Shown here: piece by piece, positions 25,901 through 39,300 of the stretch
Layout: each line of letters opens with the position of its first letter
Position numbering within the stretch: the first letter of the stretch is position 1
NCBI RefSeq assembly: GCF_001039355.2
Contig: NW_019775069.1
Coordinates: 710,027 to 770,026, forward strand
Reading direction: 5' to 3'
Source of the DNA: Lingula anatina
Taxonomy: Eukaryota; Brachiopoda; Lingulata; Lingulida; Lingulidae
DNA length: 60,000 nucleotides
The notes under the pieces: model-generated
The model's input: the letters and a program-made list of their open reading frames with translations, nothing else
Told to the model about the DNA's origin: nothing
Databases searched by the model: none
Position numbers and translations under genes: made by a program

Positions 25901-27209
25901 AATACAATATTTTAAATGGTACTTATGTATCCTTTTCTTGCATTTGCTAAGCTGTACTCTCACAGTAATATGCAAATATGAAAGTGTTGTTTTTTTTCAG
26001 AAAATGAAAGAGAAGAAGGCTGGTGAGGAACAGACCCTCCCAGAACTACTTAAGAAACCCAAACAGCGCCTTCAGCAGTATCAGTCTGTTGTTAAGGTGA
26101 GCTTACACAATACAGCCATCCAACAATGCAACCCCAAATTGCAACCTGAAATTTTGAAAGACCTATTTCAAACATGAATTCTATAAACAGACACAGCATC
26201 TCCAAAATTAGGAACATGATTTTAATATTTTCATTCACATGGTTTAATATGAACGTTTTGATCTATTCCCATAAGGACTTTATACGCTACACTGCACGTG
26301 CAGGAGCAGACTGCTCCAAGCTAGAAGAAGCACATGATATGCTGGGTGCCATATTGAAACAGGCAGATGACAAATATCACAGAGATCAGATAGAGGGCTA
26401 CCCTGGAGATTTGGCTGATCTAGGAAACATGGTCAGACATGTAGGTTATGTGTTTTGTTAATTTCTTTGGCATTGAAATATTATGCAGAGCTTTTTATAC
26501 ACTAGTGTTAATGATTGTTACATTATAGCTAGAAATGTAGCTTGTCCTTACTTGTTTTTTTTTTTTTCTTGAGCATCTGTACCTTTTGAAATTATGATTT
26601 TTACAACACTACATGGTTGCTTTTGGATTTTTAAAATATTTTTATTAGTTGTTTTTCAGATTTCAAAGATGGTATCCAATAAAATAACATAAATTACATA
26701 TAATCAGTAAAAATGTTTTATTGACTATTAATTCCAAAAATTACAAAACATTAGTACGATGCTGAATTGAAGATAAGAATGGGGAGAAAAAACATTAGTA
26801 TGATGTTGAATTGAAGATGAGAATGGGGAGAAAAAAACAGTAAAAATAACTTGTTATTCTTTCAGGATGACTTCCAGATGTGGGATGCAGAGCCAGAGGG
26901 TCATGGTAAGGACAGACACATCTTCCTTTTCCCTGACAAACTGCTGATTACCAAGAAGAAAAAGCCAGCTGTAGAGGGAGAGCTCCCCACTTACATCTAC
27001 AAGGGAATCATCAATGTAAGTGGTGGTAACTTTTTACTTTGTCTTCTTTATGTAACTTAAAATTGATTGGAATTGTTTGACCTCTCTAGGCATGCTCTTT
27101 TCTTTTTATTACTTAACTTACTTCTTTGAATACTTGGTATTTAAAACATCAGACAATGGAATTGTGGTACAAAGGTCAAAGACTGAAAATAGATTTATGT
27201 GCCTGTCAT

Positions 27210-27303
<94 letters not shown>

Positions 27304-30300
27304 AAAGCAAAGTCAATTGTCTACTTGCAGCTCCCAGATCTTCAGCTGAATGAGGACGCTCCAGGAGATGACAGGCGATTTGAACTGTGGTATGCTGAGC
27401 CCAGTGTGGAGAAAGTCACCTTGCAGCCAAAGAATGTCCACAAAAAACAGGCTTGGCTCAAAGACCTTAGGGAACTGCTCACAAAATTAGGTTGGTGAAG
27501 ACAATTACAGGGGCGGATCCAGAGCTATTTACTGACAGTCTTCTAAATTATCTTTGTTGATCCGTCCTGTATTTTTGACCGTCTTCCGAGAGAAAAAATT
27601 AGATATCTGTCAATGTAAACTTGAAAATCTGACCGTCTTCCAGAAGACCCAGAAGACGGCCTCAATCCGCCTCTGAATTAGACATCAGCTTGGCATAATG
27701 TATTCATGAATTTTATAAAAAAAAAACTACTTCCTGTCTATAAATATATATATATAGATGATGATTGCGACTATGATATATATGGCTTGTAAAAATGCTA
27801 ACATGACAATACTCTGAATGTGCATTCTGTTGTTAAACCTCTTAACAACAATAAAGTACCACCTATACAGGTAGACAGTGGGTGTCTGTGTTAGACAATG
27901 TGTACAACGTGTGTAATTGCAAGTAGTCAGAAACTCTGGACTTACAAGGACTTAGGCTAGTTGCTGATAACAAATGAAAATTGTATACTTACCTATGTTG
28001 TTTTTAGAACTGCGAAGAAGAAAAATAATATATTTCTTCTAAAAAAATGCTCTTTGGCGTATAGAAAAATGATAGACATAAATATTCATCTTAAGTGGAT
28101 TGTAATTTTTACAGGAGTAAAAGAAACTGACATCCCAGATGAGACCCTGGAGCAGCTGAAGACAAAGAAACCCAAGGTCCCTTCAGTCCCCAAGAAGAAG
28201 CCAGAGAAAAAGAAAAAGGGAACAGATGTTACTGATGCAGCACCCAAAGATAAGGCTGCAACAAGTGCTGAGGGTGAGGAAACTTGATCAAACAGACATT
28301 TTGTGATAAAAAGTGAAAATTTCTACACATTTTGTAAAAGTGGAAAAGTATTTTCCATTGAAATTTATCAGATTGTATGGAGTTACTTTTGATAGTATGG
28401 CAATTGGTCATTAAAAATTTATATTTTGGGATGTCATCAGTAGATTGCCATTGTATTGTTCAGTATTTAGAACTGATGATTTGATGATGATTTAAATAAT
28501 GTTGGATGAATGAAAACAATTTGAATGTATTGTTTGGTCATGGATGTGCTTGATGACACTTTTAACACTTACAGCATAATGATTTCCTTCAGAAGTTTAA
28601 AATACTTGTTGCATAAAAACTCTTTAAATGGACCTCGTGAATGTTCAAAAATTTACTACTCTGCCTCTTTTAACTAAAAAAGCTCAACCTGCTCAGCTGG
28701 ACTTGCTCAAGTTTTAACAAATCAAATTCCCAGTTTTTTCACTTATCTGTCATCCTCTTCTAGTATGATGTCTGACATCTTTTTGGCCATTTTGTGTAAC
28801 TGTTCTGGTGAAATGTTTAAATCTTGGGACAGCTTGTTATGTTGCATCAAGTGGAAATTAACAGATATATAACTTGAACATTGAGCTGCATGCCAGGCTC
28901 CTATTTCATTTTAACTTGAAGGAGTTTGTTTGAAGTGATAAAGAATTATCAGAACTTCAGTGAAGATTATATTTGCTTTACTGATAATTTGGTACTTGAT
29001 TTCATGACTGACATAAATGTATAAAGGGATTGCAGTGGGAAATAATAACAGCAAAAGAGGCCACAGTACATGTAATTCTAGTTTAAATAGAAGCAGTTAA
29101 TTTGCACAGCTTATTAAGAATACATGTAGATCTACTGTTAGTAGGCATGTCAAAAAGACTTTTGGCAAAATGATAATTCTGTGGTCAAAAAATGATGATA
29201 CGTTTTTAGTGTGCTTTGACTGTTCATGCCTTCTGAGTGAAAAATATAGAATTATGTGCATATGCCATTCTGTACATGAAAATAATGCCCTGTGGTTATT
29301 TAAAGTGGTAAGATAAGATAAGATAAGAGTTTATTCAGCCATTAATATATAAATATAAAATTCATATAAAACGGAAATTGGACTGCTATTCGGGTTACAA
29401 ATTATAAATAAATAAATTATAAATTTCCATTTTTGTTGTTAAAATAAGACACAGCAGATGGGTAAAAACTCTTTAAAAACCTTTTAGATCCCTTAAAAGT
29501 TAAAAGCCTGCAGTTGCTCGGTAAAAATTTAAAAAGCCCATGTGCGGGGTGGGTATAGTCAGACATGATTTTCTCTGTTTTTGTTACTGATCTATTAGTA
29601 TAGATGGCACCTAGAGAGGGGAGTTCCAGACCGATGATTTTGCCGCACGTTGATGTGACCATATCTAGACGCTTGCGTTCTTCTACAGTGGCCCGCCCAT
29701 ACCATACTATGATTGCAAATGTTAATATACTTTCTATAACGCATTTGTAAAAGTTTGCTAAAATCATTTCATTTGAAGTAAAATCCTTCAACTTTCTTAA
29801 AAAATATACCCTTTGCCTCGCTTTTTTTAACTGTTTGTCTATGTGGTCCTTCCATGTAAGTGAGCTATTGAATTCTACCCCCAGCAGTCTAAAATTGGCT
29901 ACTTGCTTTACTGCAGTGCCACTGATATGAATGGGTTCTTTCACATTTCTATTCTTTCTGAAGTCAACAATCATTTCCTTAGTCTTCTCTACATTCAGTA
30001 ACAAATCGTTGTCTTTACACCATTGTACAACTGAGTTGACATCGTTTCTATACCAGGTCTCATCATTATCACTTATTAAGCCAATTAAAGTGGTGTCGTC
30101 TGCAAACTTCACGATGCAATTACTCTCATGAGATGAAACACAATCATACGTGAACAAGCTGTACAGACATTTTGGTGCTTGGTATTCATCAAATTTTCTT
30201 GACTAAAAGCATTTTCCTGCTTTGTTTCTATGCATGACTTGCACGTGGCATGCTCTTTTCCAGAATACTTCACTGCTGCCTCGAATGAAAGTGAATATTT

Positions 30301-33300
30301 TACAGCCCCTGGATTGCCTCCAGAGGATGAGAGGATGAAACCCAAATTTAAAAAGGCACCATTTGACACCAAGGCAAATGAAGGTGACCAGGTGAAGTTT
30401 GAGATCCAGGTCACAGGAAACCCTGAGCCTGAGATTACTTGGTAAGAGGGGGAAGTGTGATGAAGCTGATATTTTTTCCTATTTGAATGTGTTTTTTTTT
30501 TTTCAAAATGAATGTACTATTCAAGGTTAAAATCACACTGACAAGACAAATAGTGTTACTTGAAAATAAAAGTAATAACATTGAATAAATAAATGAAAAT
30601 AAAAATATTAAAACAAAAAGAGCAGAACTAAGTTTTGAATTTTTTTACAAGAAAAGTTACTATAATGATTTATTGCTATGATGTGCAGATTATAAGATGA
30701 AGAGCAAGAGGTCTGCTAGTCAAGTGACATTGGCTGAGAAGTAGGTATTATAAGCTGAATTAAATTTGTATTTTTTTTTCAGGTTCAAAGGTGCCCAGCA
30801 GATAGCAGCTGATGGAACCAAATACACCTTTGTATTTGCTGATGATGAGTTCATGGCTCTGATAGTGAAGGACTTGAAACTCTCTGATGCTGGTCTGTAC
30901 TACTGCAGAGCTAAGAATTATGTGGGAGAGGCAGAGGTCAAAATTAAGCTGGAGGTCAAAGGTCAGCCATATTTTTCTATTTCTGTATAATAATTTTGAT
31001 TAAATACTACTTTTTATGTATTAATTGTACTGACAGTTTTACCTCCTTTTGATCATATTCCAATAATATTTCTTGTTTATATGAATGTTTGTATTAGCCC
31101 AGTGACTATAAATTGTCCTAATATTTTTTCAGTTTTCTGGCAAGTAAATTTGTGCTTATTTATTTGTTCTTTATAAACATTAAAATTGAAACCTGTATAA
31201 ATCCAAGATGTTTGTTACCAGGCCAAAAGAGCAAAGATGCTCGTCCTTCCTTCCCAAGCAAGATGCGTTCCAACATGAACATCACTGAGGGCAACCCTGT
31301 GGAACTGAAATGTACAGTTGCTGGGTTCCCAGAGCCAGACGTCATGTGGCAGCTCAATGGAAAGCCATTAAAACCATCAGCAAATATTGAAATGAAGACC
31401 GAAGGTGACCAAGCAGTTCTCAGTATCAAGAATGCCACCCCGAATGACTCTGGTGTATATACGTGCAAGATCACCAATAAGCTGGGGCATGCCCAGTGCA
31501 GCTCCACTGTGACTGTAAAACCAGATATGTTTAAGAAGAAAGAGGCCGCCAAAGTGGCCCCTATGTTTACTGCAAAATTCAAGGATGTTGAAGTAACCCC
31601 AAAACGTGACACCTACCTGGAGTGTAAAATCAAGGGGTCGCCAGCCCCAGAGGTTACATGGTACCATAATAACAAACCTCTGAAGGTAGGTCAGCAGTTT
31701 TATTTTGCTCACAATTATATTTATGAATCTGTCAGACTTATAATTTATAGAATTGTTTGAATCCCATTAGAAACAATGCATATGTCTTGTGCACTTATAC
31801 TATTCAAAAGTGGATAAAGATCTTTAACATAATAGTTCCAACTACTCTTGCAGGATGGACATGCAATGTCATAATGTATTTTAGTTACTTTTATCACTCT
31901 CATATAATACATGTGATTATTATTATTATTAAAGGATTCAAAACACATAAAAATGGAGAAAATTGGTGACATGCATATTCTAAACATCTACAAAGTCACC
32001 CCAGAAGATGAAGGGGAGTACACCTGCAAAGCTGTCAACACGGCTGGAGAAGTGTCTCACAGTGCCCGGGTCAGTGTGGCCAAACCCAAGGAGCCTACCT
32101 TCAGTGGCTATGCCCCACAGTTCTCCAAGAAGGTGTACAACGTGGATGCTGTGGAAGGAGAGAAGGCCAAGTTTGAGTGCAGGGTTATGGGGGATCCTGA
32201 ACCTGATGTACAGTGGTAATGATGTGACTTTTTAGGCACAATTACAACTGAGTGTGGTTTCACAAATGGACTTAGGACCAAAAGTTGGTCTTGGCTTTTA
32301 GACCAAAATTATGTTTAGTCTTCTTTGATTCGAGATAAATCGGGAAAATTCCACTTTTGAATTAATGAAATATTTTATTCAAAGCGATGAGTACTGTTTT
32401 TAGATCAATAGTTTAGTGGACATCTCTATATAGATTTATCCTGAACTGGAAAAAAATTGGTCTGAAAGTCCATTTATTTTTTAATTAAACCATTCCCAAT
32501 TGTCAAGTTGCCAACAGCAAAACTTAATATTTAAAAGTGATGTTAAGAGCATTCACTGACATAATTCCTATGTCAGTTAGACTATTTCCAGTTCATGTTA
32601 GACCTGATATCATCTCTTCCATTTCATCTAAAGGTTCAAGGATAGCCAGCCTCTCCAGCCAGGCCGTAAGTACAAGATGGAGAAAGTGAGAGGCAGTACC
32701 ACTTTGACCATCAGTGATGTGACCAAGGCTGATGCCGGAGAATACACCTGTACTGCAGCCAACCCTGGAGGGAAAGTCAGCAGTGCTGCCATGTTGGACG
32801 TGCAAGGTATTATTGAAATACAGTATTGTGTACACTTATTTAGTAATTTTGCAATATCTGCATTAAAATGTTTTGTAGGAGTGGATTTGTGGAAATAATC
32901 AAAGTCAACATTTATTGAATACTTTAAACTGATTATGCACCTGTATTAATTAAAATTTATTGACTTCTTTACAGCTGCTAAACCAAAAGAAAAATCTCCA
33001 TCTAAAACCTTTGGTAAGGCTGAAGAAAAGTCAGTTCTTTCTAAGCAGCCAGTGGAACCAGTTGTTGAGAAAAAAGGAGGTGAGATTTGATATTGATTGA
33101 TCTATATTCTTTAAGTGGTCATACGGTTGATTATGAAATGCAATTTATTATGTTTTATTAGGTCTACTAATAAAAAAAAATTGTTGGGCTTTATGCAAGA
33201 GGTATGCCTTTCTACATAGATAAAAAAGTAATTAGATTCTTCCTGATTACTGTAATTTAGTACTCTCACATTGGTGGATTTTAATGTGTGAATTCTATAT

Positions 33301-36300
33301 GACATTTCTGTCAAAAGAGACGGCTTCATCTCCATCACCAGAGGAAATATTCATGAAAACTCCAGAACCAACAAAAGAAGCCACACCCATTTTAGAAGAA
33401 GTAACAAGCAAAACTGAGATTGAGTCTAAAATGACAGAAGTCATAAACAAAAAGGAAGAGACAACGAAAACAAAATTTGATGATATAATTGAAACTTCTA
33501 AAACTGAAGAATTGATGGAAGAATCAATCTCTGAAGAAAAGAAGAGCACAATTATAACTGAAGAGATTATACCATCATCAACAGTCACTGCTGAGGAAAG
33601 TACTGTTGAGGAAGCTGAGATAATGAGAGCTGAACATAGCACAATGGAGGTTATGCTTGAAATGTCGTCTGCTAATGAGGAGCTCTTCAGTGAAGGAGGT
33701 AACAAAATCACCACACCTCAGTCTCCATCCACTGGATCACCGTTTTATCATGATTGTTTGCACATTTTGTCTACTTATTATTCACTATTTCTGTTTTATT
33801 TCAGCCTATCAATAAATGTAAGGAAAGATTTTAAGAGCAGTTTGCCGGTTTCTCAACGTCTAGTAAAATTGATATCCCTTGTTTGGCACTAACATGTTCT
33901 TGCATTGTGCCAGGAATAAAAATGCAAAATTTGCTTGACTTTGAGAAATAGGTGCTCTTAATCTTTCCAACCTTTCCAGGAAACTCCTGCAAGTACCTTA
34001 ACAGATAAAATTTCTGAATTTTTTATTTTATGTTTCTTTTCTGTATTATCACAATTTTCTCCTCTTTCTTTTTCATCAGTTCCACCTAGGCCAGTCTCAG
34101 ACAAACCCACTATCTCAAAGTACACTGGGGATTCCCTTACTCTCACATGGCCTACCACCACACTTCCTCTAAATGCAATCCCCACACCCATCACCTACTC
34201 CATAGAGTCCAGGGAACCACCCATACCTTCTTGGACAAAGGTCACTAGTGGCTTGACCACTCCTAAGTACACTGTTACCAGACTGAAACCTGAGAAGGAT
34301 TATGTTTTCCGTGTGCGAGCTGAGAATCAATATGGCCGCTCTAAACCTTCACCTCAGGCTACAACTGCTCTTCAGAAAAGGCCTGGTAATAACTGTCTTA
34401 GTTTTTAGTCGTAGTTCTAATTGTTATATAGAATCTTTCTGTTAGTGCTTGATATAAGTTTATAAGGTGTTTGTTTACAATAATTCATTTTCTTTTGATT
34501 AATTTATGTCAAGGTTTTCCAAATTTTATCGTTCATTTTGCAATTTTTTATGCAAAAGTAGGTATCTTCAGTAAGTGTTATAGTGAGACAGATCAATAAA
34601 AGATTAAAGATCTATTGAATTCAAATATTACTTAAAATAAAAGAATTACAAAAATATCTGGAATATAAAGAAAAAAAAGCACCCAAAGGTTGCACTTATA
34701 TTATTGTTAAAAATCTCATTAATGATAATGCCAAACAGAAAAGAAGTGAATTTTAAACATTTCAGAATTGTTGGGCTGTATACATGAATGTAAATCTAGT
34801 ATGTTGGTAAATACTTGTAGCAGAGACATCAGGACTGCAGTATGGCAGAGATGGCAGTCTACCCAGGATGGATGAACTGGGATATGTGCCTCATGCTGGA
34901 GATCTGTATGTGCCTGCAACACCCTATACACCTAGAGGTAAGGTGCCTAGGATAACACAGAGCTAATACAAGTTAATTTGTTTTGTTGTTGAATGAATAA
35001 AATTGCTTTATAGAATATAAATTGTTTTTTTTTTCATACCATGCGATGAACATAGTCCTGAAATCTTATTTCTTTTTTGGAAAATTACATTTTAAAAACT
35101 CCAAAATATTGAGATAACATTAGATGTTAACTGAAATGCCTTATCTTTGACATAGTCCGCACTCCAGTGATTGAGCGCCCGAGGATTGAAGATTATGCTG
35201 ACCGCTCCATCAAACTGGCATGGTCACCTCCCCACATCCCTGCCCTGGAAGAGAGGTACCGTCTCCCCGAGTCGCGCACCTCCACTCCTATTTCTGTGGC
35301 ATACACCCTGCCATCTGGGCGCTCGTACATGCCCAGACCTTCTGTGGAGTCACATGACTACAAACTAAGCTCGAAGCTGCCTGAGGCTGCTTCTTATGCA
35401 GTAGAACCACCCAGAAAGTTCAAGTACATCATTGAAGGACGAGAACCACATGTACCAGAGTGGCGCCGCCTGGTGGACAGACTGCCAGACACTCTGAGTT
35501 ACAGCATTAAAGACTTGACCCCTGAAAGGGACTACATGCTGAGAGTGAGAGTGGAAGATGAAAAAGGCCTGAGTGAACCTTCTTTACCAGTGCTTACAGC
35601 TCTGCACAAACCTAGAGGTAAAGGTGCCTTTCTTTTGACGTCAGCTGAATTAAAATTGCCTTACAGGACACAAAGTGTGCTGCTTTTGACAATGTTATGT
35701 ACAGTAAGATATGGAAGCATGCAATGATTTATGATTTAGAACTTGCATGTAAGATTAAAGAAATAATGTTTGTTGCATTTATCTTTTACTCATTTTTTCA
35801 TATTTTTACAAATAATTGAACAAAATCATTGTTATGATATAATAAGAATTCAAATGAAATTTCATTAAATGCAACATATAAGGGTACAGTAAATCAGTAT
35901 TTGGCAAATTTTATTACTATAGTAATTGAAGAATGTTTCATTATGCTTTTCCAGACAAGAGAGCAGAAGAGATACATGTACCACCAGAGTTCCCCTACCA
36001 CGAGCCTATCATCACCAACTTCACTGAGAGATCACTGGAACTGTCCTGGTCTCCTGCTCGTTTCCCAGACAGAGCACGAAAGACACCCATCAGATATGTG
36101 GTAGAAATCCAGGAAGCTCCGTCGTATGACTGGCGAAAGCTGGTTGACGGGCTGAAGGATACCACCTTTACTGTGCTCACACTGAAGCCAGATAAAGACT
36201 ATGCCTTCCGTGTCAGGGCAGTGAATGACTATGGAATCAGTGAGCCCACTTTGCCTGTGTCCACAGCTTATTTGAAGAAGCCAGGTAAGTTATTGTGATA

Positions 36301-39300
36301 ATAGTTTTTTTTCTTATTACTATTAATATTGTTTTGTCAATACAAAATTATTTATGAATATATTATGCATATAATCAGAAATAAGAAGAAAGATATGCAA
36401 CCTAATGTTGAAGCTGGTAGAGCTTGTAAAACCACCCAGTGCTTGTGTGGCAGAGGTGCCACAATATGTACCTACTATTGTTATAATGTAATTTTGCCAC
36501 TGTTAGTCAGATACTAACTCTTACAGTCATACTGTATGGATCAGAATTGGCTGTTATTTCATATGTACTGATGCCATTATTGTATAAAAAAATGCATCTG
36601 GCAATTTTAAGGAAAAAATAATAATGTCAAAATGTTGCAAGATGGCCATTCACAATTATATTTACCTTAATTATAACCTCAACTTGTTTTTTCCCATTAA
36701 AATAAAATTATGTTTTTTTATAATTTTTTTTTTTTATTTTCATTCCATTAGTCCCTGCTCGCAAAGTGCTCCCCCCACCTCTCTTACTTATGGACCACCC
36801 CCTTATCACTGACCTGGATAAAGACTATATCCGCCTAAAGTGGATCCCATCCTTCCCAGCTGATGCCCATCAGACCTATACCATTGAAATGTCCGAGCCA
36901 CCTTATAATCAGTGGCTGACCATCAAAGGTGCTGTACAGGGCACGGAGTACACACTGAGAGATGTCCGTTCAAACAAAGACCGCATGTACAGAGTGCGTG
37001 CAGACGGACCGTATGGCCCTGGCGAGCCATCAGAACCAGTTTCTGCTAAATTGTTCATGAAGCCAGCTGAAGGTACTACACTGGTTTATTGTGAGCAAGA
37101 TACATTCTGGGAAATTGAGTAGATATGTTTTGCTTTGAAGTTACTTTTCATAACCTATTTTTGACTTGTTACTTTTCCCTATTAGTTTACAGAATAATAT
37201 TATTTTACAGAATTCCTTTTCTGCTTTTTCTTGGCTTATATTCTTTACTGGTTGTTATTTTATTACTGAAAGAACTCTGCTGCCATGTAAATCTTTTGTC
37301 AGCCTGTCACATATTTTTAAGGGACAATCCAGTTCTTATTTACACTTTTTGAAGAAACTTTGATTTTCAAATAATTTGTCACATTATTTAGTACATCTTT
37401 TCTTCATTCTTCAGCTGCACCTGAACCTATCCCCCTTGCTCCCCACCTGTTTGTGGATAAAATAGATAACAAACGTATCTCGCTGGGTTGGTCCCCCACA
37501 AGACTGCCAGCATATGACCATTTCTCATCTGTTAGTTACACAGTGGAGGTCAGCAAGCCACCACACTATGAGTGGCGACCTCTGGTGACCAGAATTAAAG
37601 ACACTTACTTGAGCATTGACTTGAATGAACCACACAAAGACTACTATTTCCGAGTGCGTGCAGAGAATGATTATGGTATCAGTGAACCATCTCATCCAAT
37701 TGCCACTCGAGATTTTTTCAAAGATAGGCTGGAGCCATCAAAGAGCCTTTTGCCAGATCACAGGAGGCCGTCAGAGTTTGACAGAAAAATGCCTGCTGTC
37801 TTTGATCTGGCCAGACCACTCACTCTACCAGAGTTGCATCACCCTGGGGCCTTGGGACTTGGTCTGGATGGACGTGGTCAGTTGGTTCCCTATGGAGGCC
37901 CTGACCTGGGACTGGACACTATGTTTACACCAGTGTTGCCAGACACCTCACAATACAGAGGTCTGGATCTGGCTCCGGAACAGAAACTTTACAAACCACC
38001 ATCTGTGTACAGGCATGCCAAGTTTGATCTGATCATGCCTCTATCTTCACCTTACAAAGGATTAGACTTGGCCACTGAGGTGTCACTACCAGCACCTCCA
38101 ATGCAATACAAGCCAAGAGAAATGACAGTTCCAAGGCAAGTGCAAAGAAAAATGCGTGCACAATCACCTGTCATCACTATTGATGTCATATTGCCTGGAA
38201 GACAGGAAAGGTCAACTTATCAGCCGTATGTACCACANTATTGTGATAATATTTTTTTTCTTATTACTATTAATATTGTTTTGTCAATACAAAATTATTA
38301 TTAATGAATATATTATGCATATAATCAGAAATAAGAAGAAAGATATGCAACCTAATGTTGAAGCTGGTAGAGCTTGTAAAACCACCCAGTGCTTGTGTGG
38401 CAGAGGTGCCACAATATGTACGTACTATTGTTATAATGTAATTTTGCCACTGTTAGTCAGATACTAACTCTTACAGTCATACTGTATGGATCAGAATTGG
38501 CTGTTATTTCATATGTACTGGTGCCATTATTGTATAAAAAATGCATCTGGCAATTTTAAGGAAAAAAATAATAATGCCAAAATGTTGCAAGATGGCCACT
38601 CACAATTATATTTACCTTAATTACAACCTCGAATTGTTTTTTCCCATTGAAATAAAATTATGTTTTTTATAATTTTTTTTCATTCCATTAGTCCCTGCTC
38701 GCAAAGTGCTCCCCCCACCTCTCTTACTTATGGACCACCCCCTTATCACTGACCTGGATAAAGACTATATCCGCCTAAAGTGGATCCCATCCTTCCCAGC
38801 TGATGCCCATCAGACCTATACCATTGAAATGTCCGAGCCACCTTATAATCAGTGGCTGACCATCAAAGGTGCTGTACAGGGCACGGAGTACACACTGAGA
38901 GATGTGCGTTCGAACAAAGACCGCATGTACAGAGTGCGTGCAGACGGACCGTATGGCCCTGGCGAGCCATCAGAACCAGTTTCTGCTAAATTGTTCATGA
39001 AGCCAGCTGAAGGTACTACACTGGTTTATTGTGAGCAAGATACATTCTGGGAAATTGAGTAGCTATGTTTTGCTTTGAAGTTACTTTTCATAACCTATTT
39101 TTGACTTGTTTCTTTTCCCTATTAGTTTACAGAATAATATTATTTTACAGAATTCCTTTTCTGCTTTTTCTTGGCTTATATTCTTTACTGGTTGTTATTT
39201 TATTACTGAAAGAACTCTGCTGCCATGTAAATCTTTTGTCAGCCTGTCACATATTTTTAAGGGACAATCCAGTTCTTATTTACACTTTTTGAAGAAACTT

